From an uncultured Hyphomicrobiaceae bacterium (GTDB lineage: Bacteria; Pseudomonadota; Alphaproteobacteria; Rhizobiales; CALHAX01): DNA of 33,797 nucleotides. Made by a program: the position numbers and the translations under genes. The stretch is taken from the NCBI GenBank assembly GCA_937931785.1, contig CALHAX010000075.1, positions 1 through 33,797 on the forward strand, in the 5' to 3' direction. The notes beneath the pieces are model-generated. The model worked only from the letters and a program-made list of their open reading frames with translations, was not told where the DNA came from and ran no database searches. Below, piece after piece: positions 9,328 through 17,229 of the stretch; position 1 is the first letter of the stretch, and every line of letters begins with the position of its first letter.

Positions 9328-10734
9328 CTATTTCCGTTTGGTATACCGGATAATGTCGTCGGCCTGCACCCATTGAGCGGTCCCACGCTTGAATTGTTTC
9401 TGTGCGCGGGTGGCCTGACGCAATGCATCAACGCGTTTGCCTTCGTAGTAGTAGGCTTTTGCCGATGCCAGCTGTGCTTCTGCTTGTTGTCCATTGACGT
9501 CATATGCACGGGCCAGAAGGCGGAACGGCAGTGCATTTTGTTCCGTCGTGACTGCTCTGCGCAGGTTTCGGATTGCCTCTTTGACATACTTTCGGTTCCG
9601 CGTGCCGACCATGGCTTGTGCGAGGCGGATTTGCATAAGAGGGGCGTTCTTGCGAAGCGCCAGGGCCTTGCGAAGTGGAACAATCGCCTGTTCTGCCCGC
9701 CCGGCCTTGAAGAGAACTTCGCCGTGCAATTCATGGAAATAGGGGTTGCTTGGCTCCGCAACAATCAGGCGTTTGATGCGTGGCAAGGCTGAGTTCAGAT
9801 CACCCAGTTCCGCGCTTGCAATCGCCCGCGCATAAACAGCAGGAAGCGTTTGATCGCTTTTCGGATAGCGGTTGAACACGGTTTTCGGGTTGTCGAGGTA
9901 ACCGCTCAACTTGGCCCGCATCAGGTCGTGACGGAGTTGAAGCCTGGCGGGATCTTTCTTGTTGAAGTGTGGGCTCTGTTGCGCACGTCGGCGCAAGCGG
10001 GCGATGCGGGTTTGCGGTATCGGATGGCTGCGCGTGTACACATCCTGCACGCGTGCTGTGAAGTATTCGCTTTGCGCGAGAACAGCGAAGGTCTCAAGCA
10101 TACCCTTGGACGACTGGCCAGTGGCGTTCAGATAACCGACGGCGGCTTGGTCTGCGGACGATTCCTGAACACGGCGATAGGACAGGAGTGAACGTCGCAC
10201 AGCGTTCCCTGAACCACCGAGCAATCCTTTGCCGAGCCCACCAGTAACCTCTTTTGTGCCCCGATCCTTGGACGACCCGGAGGCGATCAGTGCACCGACG
10301 CCGAGGATCTGCGCCAGCAGGAGGCGGCTGGAGTCGCGTTTGATCTTGGCACGCAAACCGGCCAGGTGACTCCCGCTGATATGTCCGGTTTCGTGGGCGA
10401 TCACACCGATGACGGCGTTCGGTGTTTTCGCCTGCATCAACGTGCCGGTGTTCATGAATATGTTACGACCATCGAGCACGAAGGCGTTGAACGATGGATT
10501 GTTGAGGATGCGCATCGTCACGCGATCACTGCTCAGACCCGCTGCTCTCAGAATCGGTTTCGAATAGTCCGAGAGAAGATCCTCGATCTCGGTGTCGCGG
10601 ATGAAGCGGAACCCGCGAGCTTCGGCCCATTGCACAGGCAGCGCCATGGATACAGCGAGAGCGCACGCCAGCAGTTGCGCCATGCGGGCGCCGTGCCTGG
10701 TGGTGCGTCGTTGGGGGATCGGAGTGTGGGTCAT
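9328..10734 (-). CDS. M48-family metalloprotease with TPR repeats (BepA-like)
   Basis: Predicted periplasmic zinc protease/chaperone; relatives such as BepA act in outer-membrane protein quality control. 468 aa from ATG 10734. Seen: a signal peptide (about residues 17-39, LLACALAVSMALPVQWAEA), the zinc-binding HETGH motif (His 114, Glu 115, His 118) in VIGVIAHETGHISGSHLAG, a second conserved block RRVQESSADQAAVGYL supplying the third ligand Glu, then TPR-like helices in the C-terminal half (ELHGEVLFKAGRAEQAIVPL and neighbours). The open frame runs on to 11106, but that part overlaps the divergent aminotransferase and looks unlike protein; ATG 10734 has an AGAGAGG ribosome site. First gene of the minus-strand run to aat. 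Confidence 0.93.
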   Translation of the reverse strand: MTHTPIPQRRTTRHGARMAQLLACALAVSMALPVQWAEARGFRFIRDTEIEDLLSDYSKPILRAAGLSSDRVTMRILNNPSFNAFVLDGRNIFMNTGTLMQAKTPNAVIGVIAHETGHISGSHLAGLRAKIKRDSSRLLLAQILGVGALIASGSSKDRGTKEVTGGLGKGLLGGSGNAVRRSLLSYRRVQESSADQAAVGYLNATGQSSKGMLETFAVLAQSEYFTARVQDVYTRSHPIPQTRIARLRRRAQQSPHFNKKDPARLQLRHDLMRAKLSGYLDNPKTVFNRYPKSDQTLPAVYARAIASAELGDLNSALPRIKRLIVAEPSNPYFHELHGEVLFKAGRAEQAIVPLRKALALRKNAPLMQIRLAQAMVGTRNRKYVKEAIRNLRRAVTTEQNALPFRLLARAYDVNGQQAEAQLASAKAYYYEGKRVDALRQATRAQKQFKRGTAQWVQADDIIRYTKRK

Positions 10735-10983
10735 CTGCCTCTCTGCCCGTACGAAAATGTCAGGGAACAATCGCACGTTCGTTCTCCTTCGGGTAGCTTG
10801 CGTTGCACGTGAAATCAATGTTGTCGGCAGCAAAACCCCGTGATGCCGTTCGACTGGAACTGAAACGTGCACCGCAGCATGCATGGTACGTACGAAGCAA
10901 GTTCGGTCGCTTCCGGGGTAATCCATGTGAATCATGGCAGTTTGCACTCCGCTTTGTGGCGGGAATGGGAAAGGTGTGGGGAA
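10735..10983. promoter_or_regulatory. Divergent intergenic region, M48 protease / aminotransferase
   Basis: These 249 bp separate two outward-facing starts and must contain both promoters. I see no clear sigma-70 hexamer pair and no strong dyad. In-frame extensions of both neighbours run into it, but they have no family similarity. Confidence 0.4.
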
Positions 10984-12147
10984 ATGACAAAGCTTACGGT
11001 GTCGCAGCGCGGCTCGATCGATCCCTTCATCGTCATGGATATTATGCGGGCAGCCCATGCTCGTGAGGCGGCGGGGGAACCCGTTGCGCATCTGGAGGTC
11101 GGGCAACCCGGCACTGCTGCGCCTGCGACAGCACGTACGGCTGCGAAGCGCGCGATCGATGGCGAACTGCTCGGATACACCGACGCCATGGGGCGGCCTT
11201 CACTGCGGCAACGGATCGCGCAGCATTATGCGGATTGGTACGGGCTAGATATTGATCCAGCGCGCATTGCTGTCACCACGGGATCTTCGGCCGGATTCGT
11301 TCTGGCGTTCCTGGCGTGTTTTGATGCTGGCGCACGTCTGGCGCTGCCGTCGCCTGGGTATCCCTGCTACCGTCATATATCGCGTGCGCTTGGACTGCAG
11401 CCCGTTATCCTGACGACAGATGCTGAATCGCGCTGGATGCCAACGCCGGAGATGCTGGCGCATGGTGCGCCTCTCGATGGCCTGTTGCTGGCGAGCCCGG
11501 CAAACCCGACAGGTACCATGCTGGAACCGGATCGCCTGAAAGCCTTGTGTGCTGCGTGCCAATCCAAGGGCATCCGCTTTATCTCGGACGAAATCTATCA
11601 CGGCCTGACTTGGGAGAAACCGGCAGAGACGGCGCTGACCTACAACCCGGATGCGGTCGTCATCAATTCGTTCTCGAAATATTTTTCCATGACGGGGTGG
11701 CGGATTGGTTGGATGGTTTTGCCCGAAGATCTGGTCCGCCCGGTCGAGCGTTTGATGCAAAATCTGTTTATCAACGCGCCGACGATTTCTCAGGTTGCAG
11801 CTGAAGCGGCATTCGATGGAACGGTAGAACTTGAGGGACACAAGGCGGTCTATGCGGCGAATCGGAACCTGCTGATGACGGCGCTCCCGAAGATGGGACT
11901 CACCGATCTCGTGCCCCCGGATGGCGCATTCTATATCTACGCAGATGTCAGCCATCTCACGGACGATGCGCACGAATTGGCGAAACGGTTGCTCGCTGAA
12001 GCGGGCGTTGCGACGACGCCAGGCACGGACTTTGATGAGGCGAGGGGCAAGGCATTCCTGCGCCTGAGCTATGCGCGTGCAACAGAGGATGTGCGTATGG
12101 GGGTGGAGCGGATGAGGGAGTGGTTGGTGCGAACAGCGCATCGCTGA
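10984..12147 (+). CDS. Pyridoxal-phosphate-dependent aminotransferase, class I/II fold
   Basis: A 387-aa fold-type I aminotransferase. Seen: HLEVGQPGTAAP near the N-terminus, GYTDAMGRPSLRQRIA, the cofactor-stacking region VTTGSSAGFVLAFLACFD, SPANPTGTML, the SDEIYHGL Asp/Tyr pair that contacts PLP, and SFSKYFSMTGWRIGWMV, with the Schiff-base Lys in SFSK and the conserved Arg of GWRIG. Substrate cannot be decided from sequence; relatives are often annotated as aspartate- or alanine-type aminotransferases. ATG 10984 is chosen because the protein then starts like its relatives and GTGGGGAA precedes it; the upstream frame to 10867 reads as non-coding. Convergent with rne. Confidence 0.92.
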   Translation: MTKLTVSQRGSIDPFIVMDIMRAAHAREAAGEPVAHLEVGQPGTAAPATARTAAKRAIDGELLGYTDAMGRPSLRQRIAQHYADWYGLDIDPARIAVTTGSSAGFVLAFLACFDAGARLALPSPGYPCYRHISRALGLQPVILTTDAESRWMPTPEMLAHGAPLDGLLLASPANPTGTMLEPDRLKALCAACQSKGIRFISDEIYHGLTWEKPAETALTYNPDAVVINSFSKYFSMTGWRIGWMVLPEDLVRPVERLMQNLFINAPTISQVAAEAAFDGTVELEGHKAVYAANRNLLMTALPKMGLTDLVPPDGAFYIYADVSHLTDDAHELAKRLLAEAGVATTPGTDFDEARGKAFLRLSYARATEDVRMGVERMREWLVRTAHR

Positions 12148-12227
12148 AAGCGGACGAATTCAAAAGATAAGGTCGTGCGCAGGGTACCGTGAGTTGATCT
12201 CACGCGCTGTATTTTGCAAAAAAGAGA

Positions 12228-12343
12228 AGCCGAGAGCGTTAGGTTGTGTCCGATTTAGATGGAGACACCGCGATGTCAGGGGAACGACCTGGACCGTCGC
12301 GTCATGATTCCATATTGAATCAGACGCGCTATAGCTCTCGGCT
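12228..12343. terminator. Nested inverted repeat, probable bidirectional terminator between the aminotransferase gene and rne
   Basis: Outer arms AGCCGAGAGC (12228-12237) and GCTCTCGGCT (12334-12343) are perfectly complementary. Inside them a second hairpin pairs 12298-12310 with 12317-12328 (CGCGTC, bulged A, TGATTC against GAATCA, GACGCG; 6-nt loop). Reading out of rne on the minus strand, the outer stem is followed by TCTCTTTTTTGC, a terminator-like tail. On the plus strand it is followed by TTTGCAATTTT. The long span between the outer arms is unusual for a simple terminator. Confidence 0.5.
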
Positions 12344-12359
12344 TTTGCAATTTTGCCGA

Positions 12360-14978
12360 CTATTTCCGTTGCCACCAGCCGCGGCGTGCGGGTTTGGCAG
12401 GTTCGGGCGGAGCAGGTGGTACGACGTCTTCAACTTTCACTTCTGCCATCACCGGCTCTGGCTCTGGAGCCGTAATGGGCTGCGGTGCCGGTGCCGGGGT
12501 TGCATGCCCGTTGCCCGCATGCCCGTTCGACGGATGGACCGTTTCATGGGGCTTCTCGACAACCGCCTCTACGGTTGTTGATGCTTCGTCACGTTCCTTG
12601 ACGTCAGAGGCTTCAGCGTTAGCTGCGTCCGTTTTGTCGCCACTGGCTTCAACGTCCTGAGTTTCGTCCGCGTCCTTGCGCCCACGACCACGCCCGCGTC
12701 CACCACGTGAGCGGCGGCGGCGCGGCGGCTTTGATTCGTCGTCTGCATCCGTGTCGTTGTCCGATGCTTCCGCAACGTTGTCCGTGGTGTCGTCATCCGG
12801 GTTGTCGTGCCCTTCATCGTCGTCGTCACGGGCTTCGACGCTCTCATCGCCATCGCGGCGTCGATTGCGGCGGCCACCACGACGTCCCCGACGGCGGCGT
12901 TTCTTCGGTGCGGACTCGTCATCACTCTCTTCGTCGTCACGCGCTTCGACTTCTGTGACTTCGTCGACGTTCGATTCCGTTTCGTCGGCCTCGTCCCGGG
13001 GGCGTCGACTTCTGCGGCGGCGTGGTTTGCGGTTGCCGTCGTCTTCCGAACTTGAGCGGGATCGTGTTGTCCTGGCTTGCTGCGCGGTGCCGGGATCCTG
13101 GTTGCCCCAGTCCATTTGCATGACAATACCGCCGGTGCTGCCTGAACGTTCGATTTTATAGTTTGCGCCTTGCAGTTGCTCGGTTCCAATCACCTGCAAT
13201 GTGACGCCGTAGCGCTTTTCCATCTCGATGATGTCTTCGCGTTTCTCGTTCAGAATATAGAGCGCAACATCAACCGGTGTGTTGGCAATGAGATTGGTTT
13301 TCTCACCCGCCATCAAGGCGTCTTCGAATGAACGAACCACCGAGAGCGCGACTGAATTGGTCGAACGGATCATACCGGTTCCCTGGCAATGGGCGCAGGG
13401 GCTGGTTGATCCTTCAAGAACGCCAGGGCGGAGCCTTTGGCGTGACATCTCCATCAGACCGAAATGGCTGATTCGACCAACCTGGATGCGTGCCCGGTCG
13501 TGGCGCAGGCAATCCTTCATCTTCTTCTCGACGTTGCGGTTGTTCCGTCGTTCGTCCATGTCGATGAAATCGATCACGATCAGGCCTGCGAGGTCGCGGA
13601 GCTTGAGTTGGCGGGCGATTTCTTCGGCAGCTTCCATGTTGGTCGAGAGCGCTGTTTCCTCGATCGAGCTCTGGCGTGTCGATTTACCGGAGTTCACGTC
13701 GATTGCGACCAGTGCCTCCGTCTGGTTCACAACGATATAGCCGCCTGATGGAAGCGTGACTGTTGGCGAGAACATCTCGTTCAGGCTGCGTTCGATCTGG
13801 TATTTCGCGAACAGGGGTTCGGCGTCTTCATACCGTTTCACGTTCTTGGCGTGACTCGGCATGATCATGCGCATGAAGTCCTTGGCTTCGCGATAGGCCT
13901 CTTCGCCTGCGACCAGAACCTCTTCGATTTCCTTGGAATAGAGATCCCTGATCGAGCGCTTGATCAGATTGCCTTCCTCGTAGACGAGTGCGGGCGCGGT
14001 GGATTTCAGCGTGAGATCGCGCACATTCTCCCAAAGCCGCATCAGATATTCAAAATCGCGCTTGATCTCTGCCTTGGTGCGTGACGCACCGGCGGTCCGG
14101 ATGATCAAGCCGGTGCCTTGCGGTACTTCCAGATCGTTTGCGATCGTGCGCAGGCGTTTGCGGTCGGCCGGATTGGTGATCTTGCGGGAAATACCACCGC
14201 CGCGTGCCGTATTCGGCATCAGCACCGTGTGGCGTCCGGCAAGCGACAGGTACGTGGTCAGCGCAGCGCCCTTATTGCCGCGTTCTTCCTTCACGACCTG
14301 GATCAGGATGATCTGCCGGCGCTTGATGACTTCTTGAATGCGATATTGCTTACGTGGGCGGCGCTTGCGGACGGGCACATCCTCAAGTTCCTCGACGCCG
14401 GAGTTTTCGGTGTCATCACTCTCGTCGTCGGTGTCCTCGTCGGATGCACGCGCCTCAAGATCAGCAGCGTCATCATCTGAGCTGGCGTCGTCCGTTGGGT
14501 CATCATGGACCACTGCAGGGTCTGCAGCAGCACGCGTGGCAACGACGTCTGCCTCTTCGCCGGATACCTCATCATCGTCGCTGTCTGGTGACAGATCTGC
14601 GATCGGTTCTTCCGGTGTATCGTCGTCGTCGTCGTCGTTATCTGGGGCATCATCACGAGCGGCTTCGGCTGCTGACGCTGCGCGTGCGTCCTCCGCTTCC
14701 TGCTCAAGCAGGGCTTCACGGTCCGCAATCGGGATCTGATAATAGTCGGGGTGAATCTCGCTGAAGGCCAGAAAACCATGACGGTTTCCGCCATAATCGA
14801 CGAAAGCCGCCTGAAGCGATGGCTCCACGCGTGTGACCTTCGCGAGATAGATATTGCCTCTGAGTGGTGTTCGAGTCGCAGACTCGAAGTCGAATTCCTC
14901 TATGCGGCCATCGCGCAGCACGGAGACACGGGTCTCCTCCGCGTGCGCGGCATCGATAAGCATCTTGTTGATTGACAT
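12360..14978 (-). CDS. rne: Ribonuclease E (RNase E/G family)
   Basis: Endoribonuclease that starts mRNA decay and scaffolds the degradosome. 872 aa. Seen: an N-terminal RNase H-like/S1 region (GNIYLAKVTRVEPSLQAAFVDYG, residues 41-63) interrupted by a very acidic Asp/Glu-rich insert at about 95-203; the catalytic DNase I-like domain with Asp 427 (VAIDVNSG) and Asp 470 (LIVIDFIDM); the Zn-link CAHC at 528-531; then from about residue 650 a disordered tail of alternating Arg-rich and Asp/Glu-rich blocks. The protein ends RRGWWQRK, matching the C-terminal GWW peptide that binds PNPase in Caulobacter RNase E. The leader is several hundred bp long, as is usual for autoregulated rne. Divergent from amiC. 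There is no sign of truncation. Confidence 0.97.
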   Translation of the reverse strand: MSINKMLIDAAHAEETRVSVLRDGRIEEFDFESATRTPLRGNIYLAKVTRVEPSLQAAFVDYGGNRHGFLAFSEIHPDYYQIPIADREALLEQEAEDARAASAAEAARDDAPDNDDDDDDTPEEPIADLSPDSDDDEVSGEEADVVATRAAADPAVVHDDPTDDASSDDDAADLEARASDEDTDDESDDTENSGVEELEDVPVRKRRPRKQYRIQEVIKRRQIILIQVVKEERGNKGAALTTYLSLAGRHTVLMPNTARGGGISRKITNPADRKRLRTIANDLEVPQGTGLIIRTAGASRTKAEIKRDFEYLMRLWENVRDLTLKSTAPALVYEEGNLIKRSIRDLYSKEIEEVLVAGEEAYREAKDFMRMIMPSHAKNVKRYEDAEPLFAKYQIERSLNEMFSPTVTLPSGGYIVVNQTEALVAIDVNSGKSTRQSSIEETALSTNMEAAEEIARQLKLRDLAGLIVIDFIDMDERRNNRNVEKKMKDCLRHDRARIQVGRISHFGLMEMSRQRLRPGVLEGSTSPCAHCQGTGMIRSTNSVALSVVRSFEDALMAGEKTNLIANTPVDVALYILNEKREDIIEMEKRYGVTLQVIGTEQLQGANYKIERSGSTGGIVMQMDWGNQDPGTAQQARTTRSRSSSEDDGNRKPRRRRSRRPRDEADETESNVDEVTEVEARDDEESDDESAPKKRRRRGRRGGRRNRRRDGDESVEARDDDDEGHDNPDDDTTDNVAEASDNDTDADDESKPPRRRRSRGGRGRGRGRKDADETQDVEASGDKTDAANAEASDVKERDEASTTVEAVVEKPHETVHPSNGHAGNGHATPAPAPQPITAPEPEPVMAEVKVEDVVPPAPPEPAKPARRGWWQRK

Positions 14979-15067
14979 TTAGGTGGTTCCCCGGTGCCGG
15001 GCGGACCAAGGCTTTGTGGGCTCAAGGACAGCAGGACACCATAGTTGTGAGGGCGACCGGTGACGCT

Positions 15068-15087
15068 CGATGCATTATAATGCATCG
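15068..15087. promoter_or_regulatory. Perfect 20-bp palindrome in the rne leader containing TATAAT on both strands
   Basis: CGATGCATTA followed by its exact complement TAATGCATCG. The centre reads TATAAT on the plus strand (15076-15081) and on the minus strand (15079-15074), so it could be a -10 element, an operator, or an RNA stem about 90 nt upstream of the rne start. No convincing -35 hexamer stands at 17 bp on the minus strand. Confidence 0.45.
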
Positions 15088-15387
15088 GCTCTGCAAAATG
15101 CCATGCGGAAGCAATTACGGCCGTTTCGGTCGTAACTCCCATCAAGCGTGCAGTTTTGTCGTGGCGGTTCGCCATTTGCAATTCAGTTCTTTCATGCCGG
15201 TCGCCGCGATCGGGCGGTCCGGAAAATTTTTGCTTCGGCGTACCGCGGGCCTTAGTGCAACCGGGTATGCCGCAGTTAGAGGGCCGAAATCGCCCTTTTG
15301 CGACTGTCGTGCGCTGCATTCATGCGAATGTCGATGCGTTGACTGTCGAAAACTCATGTCGTTGGGCCGCAATCCGGGCATTTCGTG

Positions 15388-15406
15388 CGTCACAGCCTCG
15401 TCACAG
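15388..15406. promoter_or_regulatory. Direct repeat CGTCACAG with 11-bp period
   Basis: CGTCACAG occurs at 15388-15395 and again at 15399-15406, separated by CCT. Tandem 7-8-mers at 11-bp spacing are the typical layout of OmpR/PhoB-family response-regulator sites. Which regulator, or whether it is a site at all, cannot be told from the sequence. Confidence 0.25.
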
Positions 15407-15733
15407 GGGGTGAGGTCTTGCGAGCCGGAAGGCCTGCTGCAACAGGCAGCGTGGCTTGATGGCAACCCTTTCAGACCTGTGCACCCTGATGGGCGTACAA
15501 GTAGATAGGACGTGTTTCACATACGGTCTATCGCAAGTGAAGACAAGAAGGTGCGACGAGGAAAGGCAGATCGATCTGCAAAAATCCGGCGACTCACTTC
15601 AATGAGCTACAAGACATTGGTTATGGATAAGGATTGGTTAACAGCGCGCCTGGTGTTCCTTGGGGCATGCGAACAACTGGTCCGCGCTTGCACGTTGGTT
15701 AGGGTTTCATTGGTGTCGGTTTTGAGGGCGGAT

Positions 15734-16990
15734 GTGCATTTGGCAAGGCGTTCAAATGGCCGTTGCAGGAGGTTTGGGCAAACCACGCCGGTCGGAAATC
15801 TGATTGTTGTAGCGCTTGTGGCTCTTCTCCTGCCGGTTCGGGTGGAAGCTGCGGATGCGGTCATGACGGCGCTTGAACTGCAGCAACAGGGAGATAACAC
15901 GGTTGTGGTGCTGCGACTGAGCAAGCCTGCACAGTTTCGCGTTGTAACCCTGCCTGATCCGTACCGGGTCGTTGTCGATCTTGCCCGTGTTGATTTCCCT
16001 GCTACTCCGGCCACACAAGCGCTTGGTGTTGTGAAAGCTTTTCGTTACGGCCAGTTTGTCGAAGGAAAGTTGCGAATTGTGCTGGATACGGATGGTCCTG
16101 CAAGAGTGGTCCGTACCGGTGCAGCCCAGATCAAGGGGGGGGCTGAGGTTCGAATCGTGCTCTCAACCACCACTGAACATGCTTTTGGCAAGATCTATCG
16201 TCGGCGCAAACGGCGCGAGGCCATTAACAGGCAGGATGCGGAAGCATGGGCGGCGGTGGCCGAACCGGCCGTGAAACCCAAGGATGGCAAGAAAGTCATC
16301 GTCATTGATCCGGGACATGGCGGGGTCGACCCAGGAGCATTGGCTGCGGGACGCACGCTCGAGAAGAACATTGTTCTGGCCTTCGCACATGAACTCAGAA
16401 AGACGCTGATGGGCTCTGGACGTTACGTTGTGCACATGACGCGGACGAAGGATGTGTTTGTGCCCCTCAAAAAACGCGTTGAGTTTGCGCGACGCCATCA
16501 CGCTGATCTGTTCATATCTATTCATGCCGATAGCGTGACTGACAAGCAGTATGCGACAGTCTCCGGTACAACGGTCTACACATTGTCTGACGAGGGATCC
16601 GATCTGGCTGCCCAAGAGTTTGCGGCACGTGAGAATCAGTCGGATGTTCTGGCCGGCGTTGAGGTGCCAGACCCTTCTGACGCGCTGACGTCCATCCTGA
16701 TCGAGTTGGCGCAGCGTGAAACCAACGCCCGTTCGGAGCGTTTTGCGCGAACGGCACTTGGACAAATACGAAAAGCCACGCGGCTCAGTCGAGGGCCGCA
16801 TCGCTCTGCCGGGTTCGCGGTGCTGAAAGCTCCTGATATTCCTTCGGTTCTGATCGAACTCGGATATCTCAGCAATGCGTTCGACGCCCAGCAACTCAAA
16901 TCACCGATCTGGCGTGCGGCCGTTTCGCGTTCTTTGGCGCGTTCTATTGCGCGTTACTTCAAGCAACAGGACAAGGTTGCTCCATTCTGA
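15734..16990 (+). CDS. amiC: N-acetylmuramoyl-L-alanine amidase with AMIN domain (AmiC type)
   Basis: Periplasmic zinc amidase that removes stem peptides from peptidoglycan during cell separation. Seen: a signal peptide with hydrophobic core NLIVVALVALLLP and cleavage near VEA-ADA, an AMIN domain (from LELQQQGDNTVVVLRLSKPAQF), and an Amidase_3 domain with the zinc ligands in IDPGHGG, LEKN and SIHAD and the catalytic Glu in LIELGYLSN. The start is uncertain. The frame is open from 15512, with ATGs at 15602 and 15623 lacking ribosome sites; GTG 15734 has GAGGG just before it and gives a normal signal peptide (418 aa), so I chose it. An Arg pair precedes the hydrophobic core, but the Tat motif is imperfect. 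Followed by two PBP1A genes. Confidence 0.93.
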   Translation: MHLARRSNGRCRRFGQTTPVGNLIVVALVALLLPVRVEAADAVMTALELQQQGDNTVVVLRLSKPAQFRVVTLPDPYRVVVDLARVDFPATPATQALGVVKAFRYGQFVEGKLRIVLDTDGPARVVRTGAAQIKGGAEVRIVLSTTTEHAFGKIYRRRKRREAINRQDAEAWAAVAEPAVKPKDGKKVIVIDPGHGGVDPGALAAGRTLEKNIVLAFAHELRKTLMGSGRYVVHMTRTKDVFVPLKKRVEFARRHHADLFISIHADSVTDKQYATVSGTTVYTLSDEGSDLAAQEFAARENQSDVLAGVEVPDPSDALTSILIELAQRETNARSERFARTALGQIRKATRLSRGPHRSAGFAVLKAPDIPSVLIELGYLSNAFDAQQLKSPIWRAAVSRSLARSIARYFKQQDKVAPF

Positions 16991-17229
16991 GACCCGAGGC
17001 ATCAGGACCCTGTTCCGGTTTCAGGAAAGATTCGGGAATTACTGAGTGAAGAGTCATGACTTGTTGCGGTTGGGACACGCGTTTGTTCATGTTAGGTGCG
17101 TGCGCACGAGAAAGCATCGCGCCGCCCTAATTCGTGATAGTTTATCGTTGTAAGTCAGCGTCTTGTTTTCGATTGCCTCCCGGGGTTCCACTCCTACTTC
17201 CGACGATCTGCTTTACGGACCGGACAAAC

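Larger units (their letters stand above)
14979..15733. other. Long divergent leader region between rne and amiC
   Basis: No convincing gene in about 750 bp; frames such as 14972-15508 plus resemble nothing. It should hold the promoters and 5' leaders of rne and amiC. It contains a perfect 20-bp palindrome (15068-15087), an 11-bp-period direct repeat (15388-15406), and a GCCTG/CAGGC hairpin near 15440. If amiC really starts at 15602 or 15512, the non-coding part is correspondingly shorter. Confidence 0.55.

Noticed and set aside
10735-11106. N-terminal extension of the M48 protease
   Set aside because: Would overlap the divergent aminotransferase and place the signal peptide far inside the protein; ATG 10734 has a ribosome site and a proper signal peptide.
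11245-12141. 298-aa open frame on the minus strand
   Set aside because: Antisense shadow of the aminotransferase; rich in Arg, His and Cys without any domain pattern.
12569-13189. 206-aa frame antisense in phase to the rne tail, plus similar Ser/Arg-rich frames at 12676-13161 and 14303-14794
   Set aside because: Low-complexity shadows produced by the repetitive acidic and basic codons of RNase E.
14972-15508. 178-aa plus-strand frame upstream of amiC
   Set aside because: Cys/Arg-rich, no recognisable domain, no ribosome site, overlaps the rne leader; treated as non-coding.
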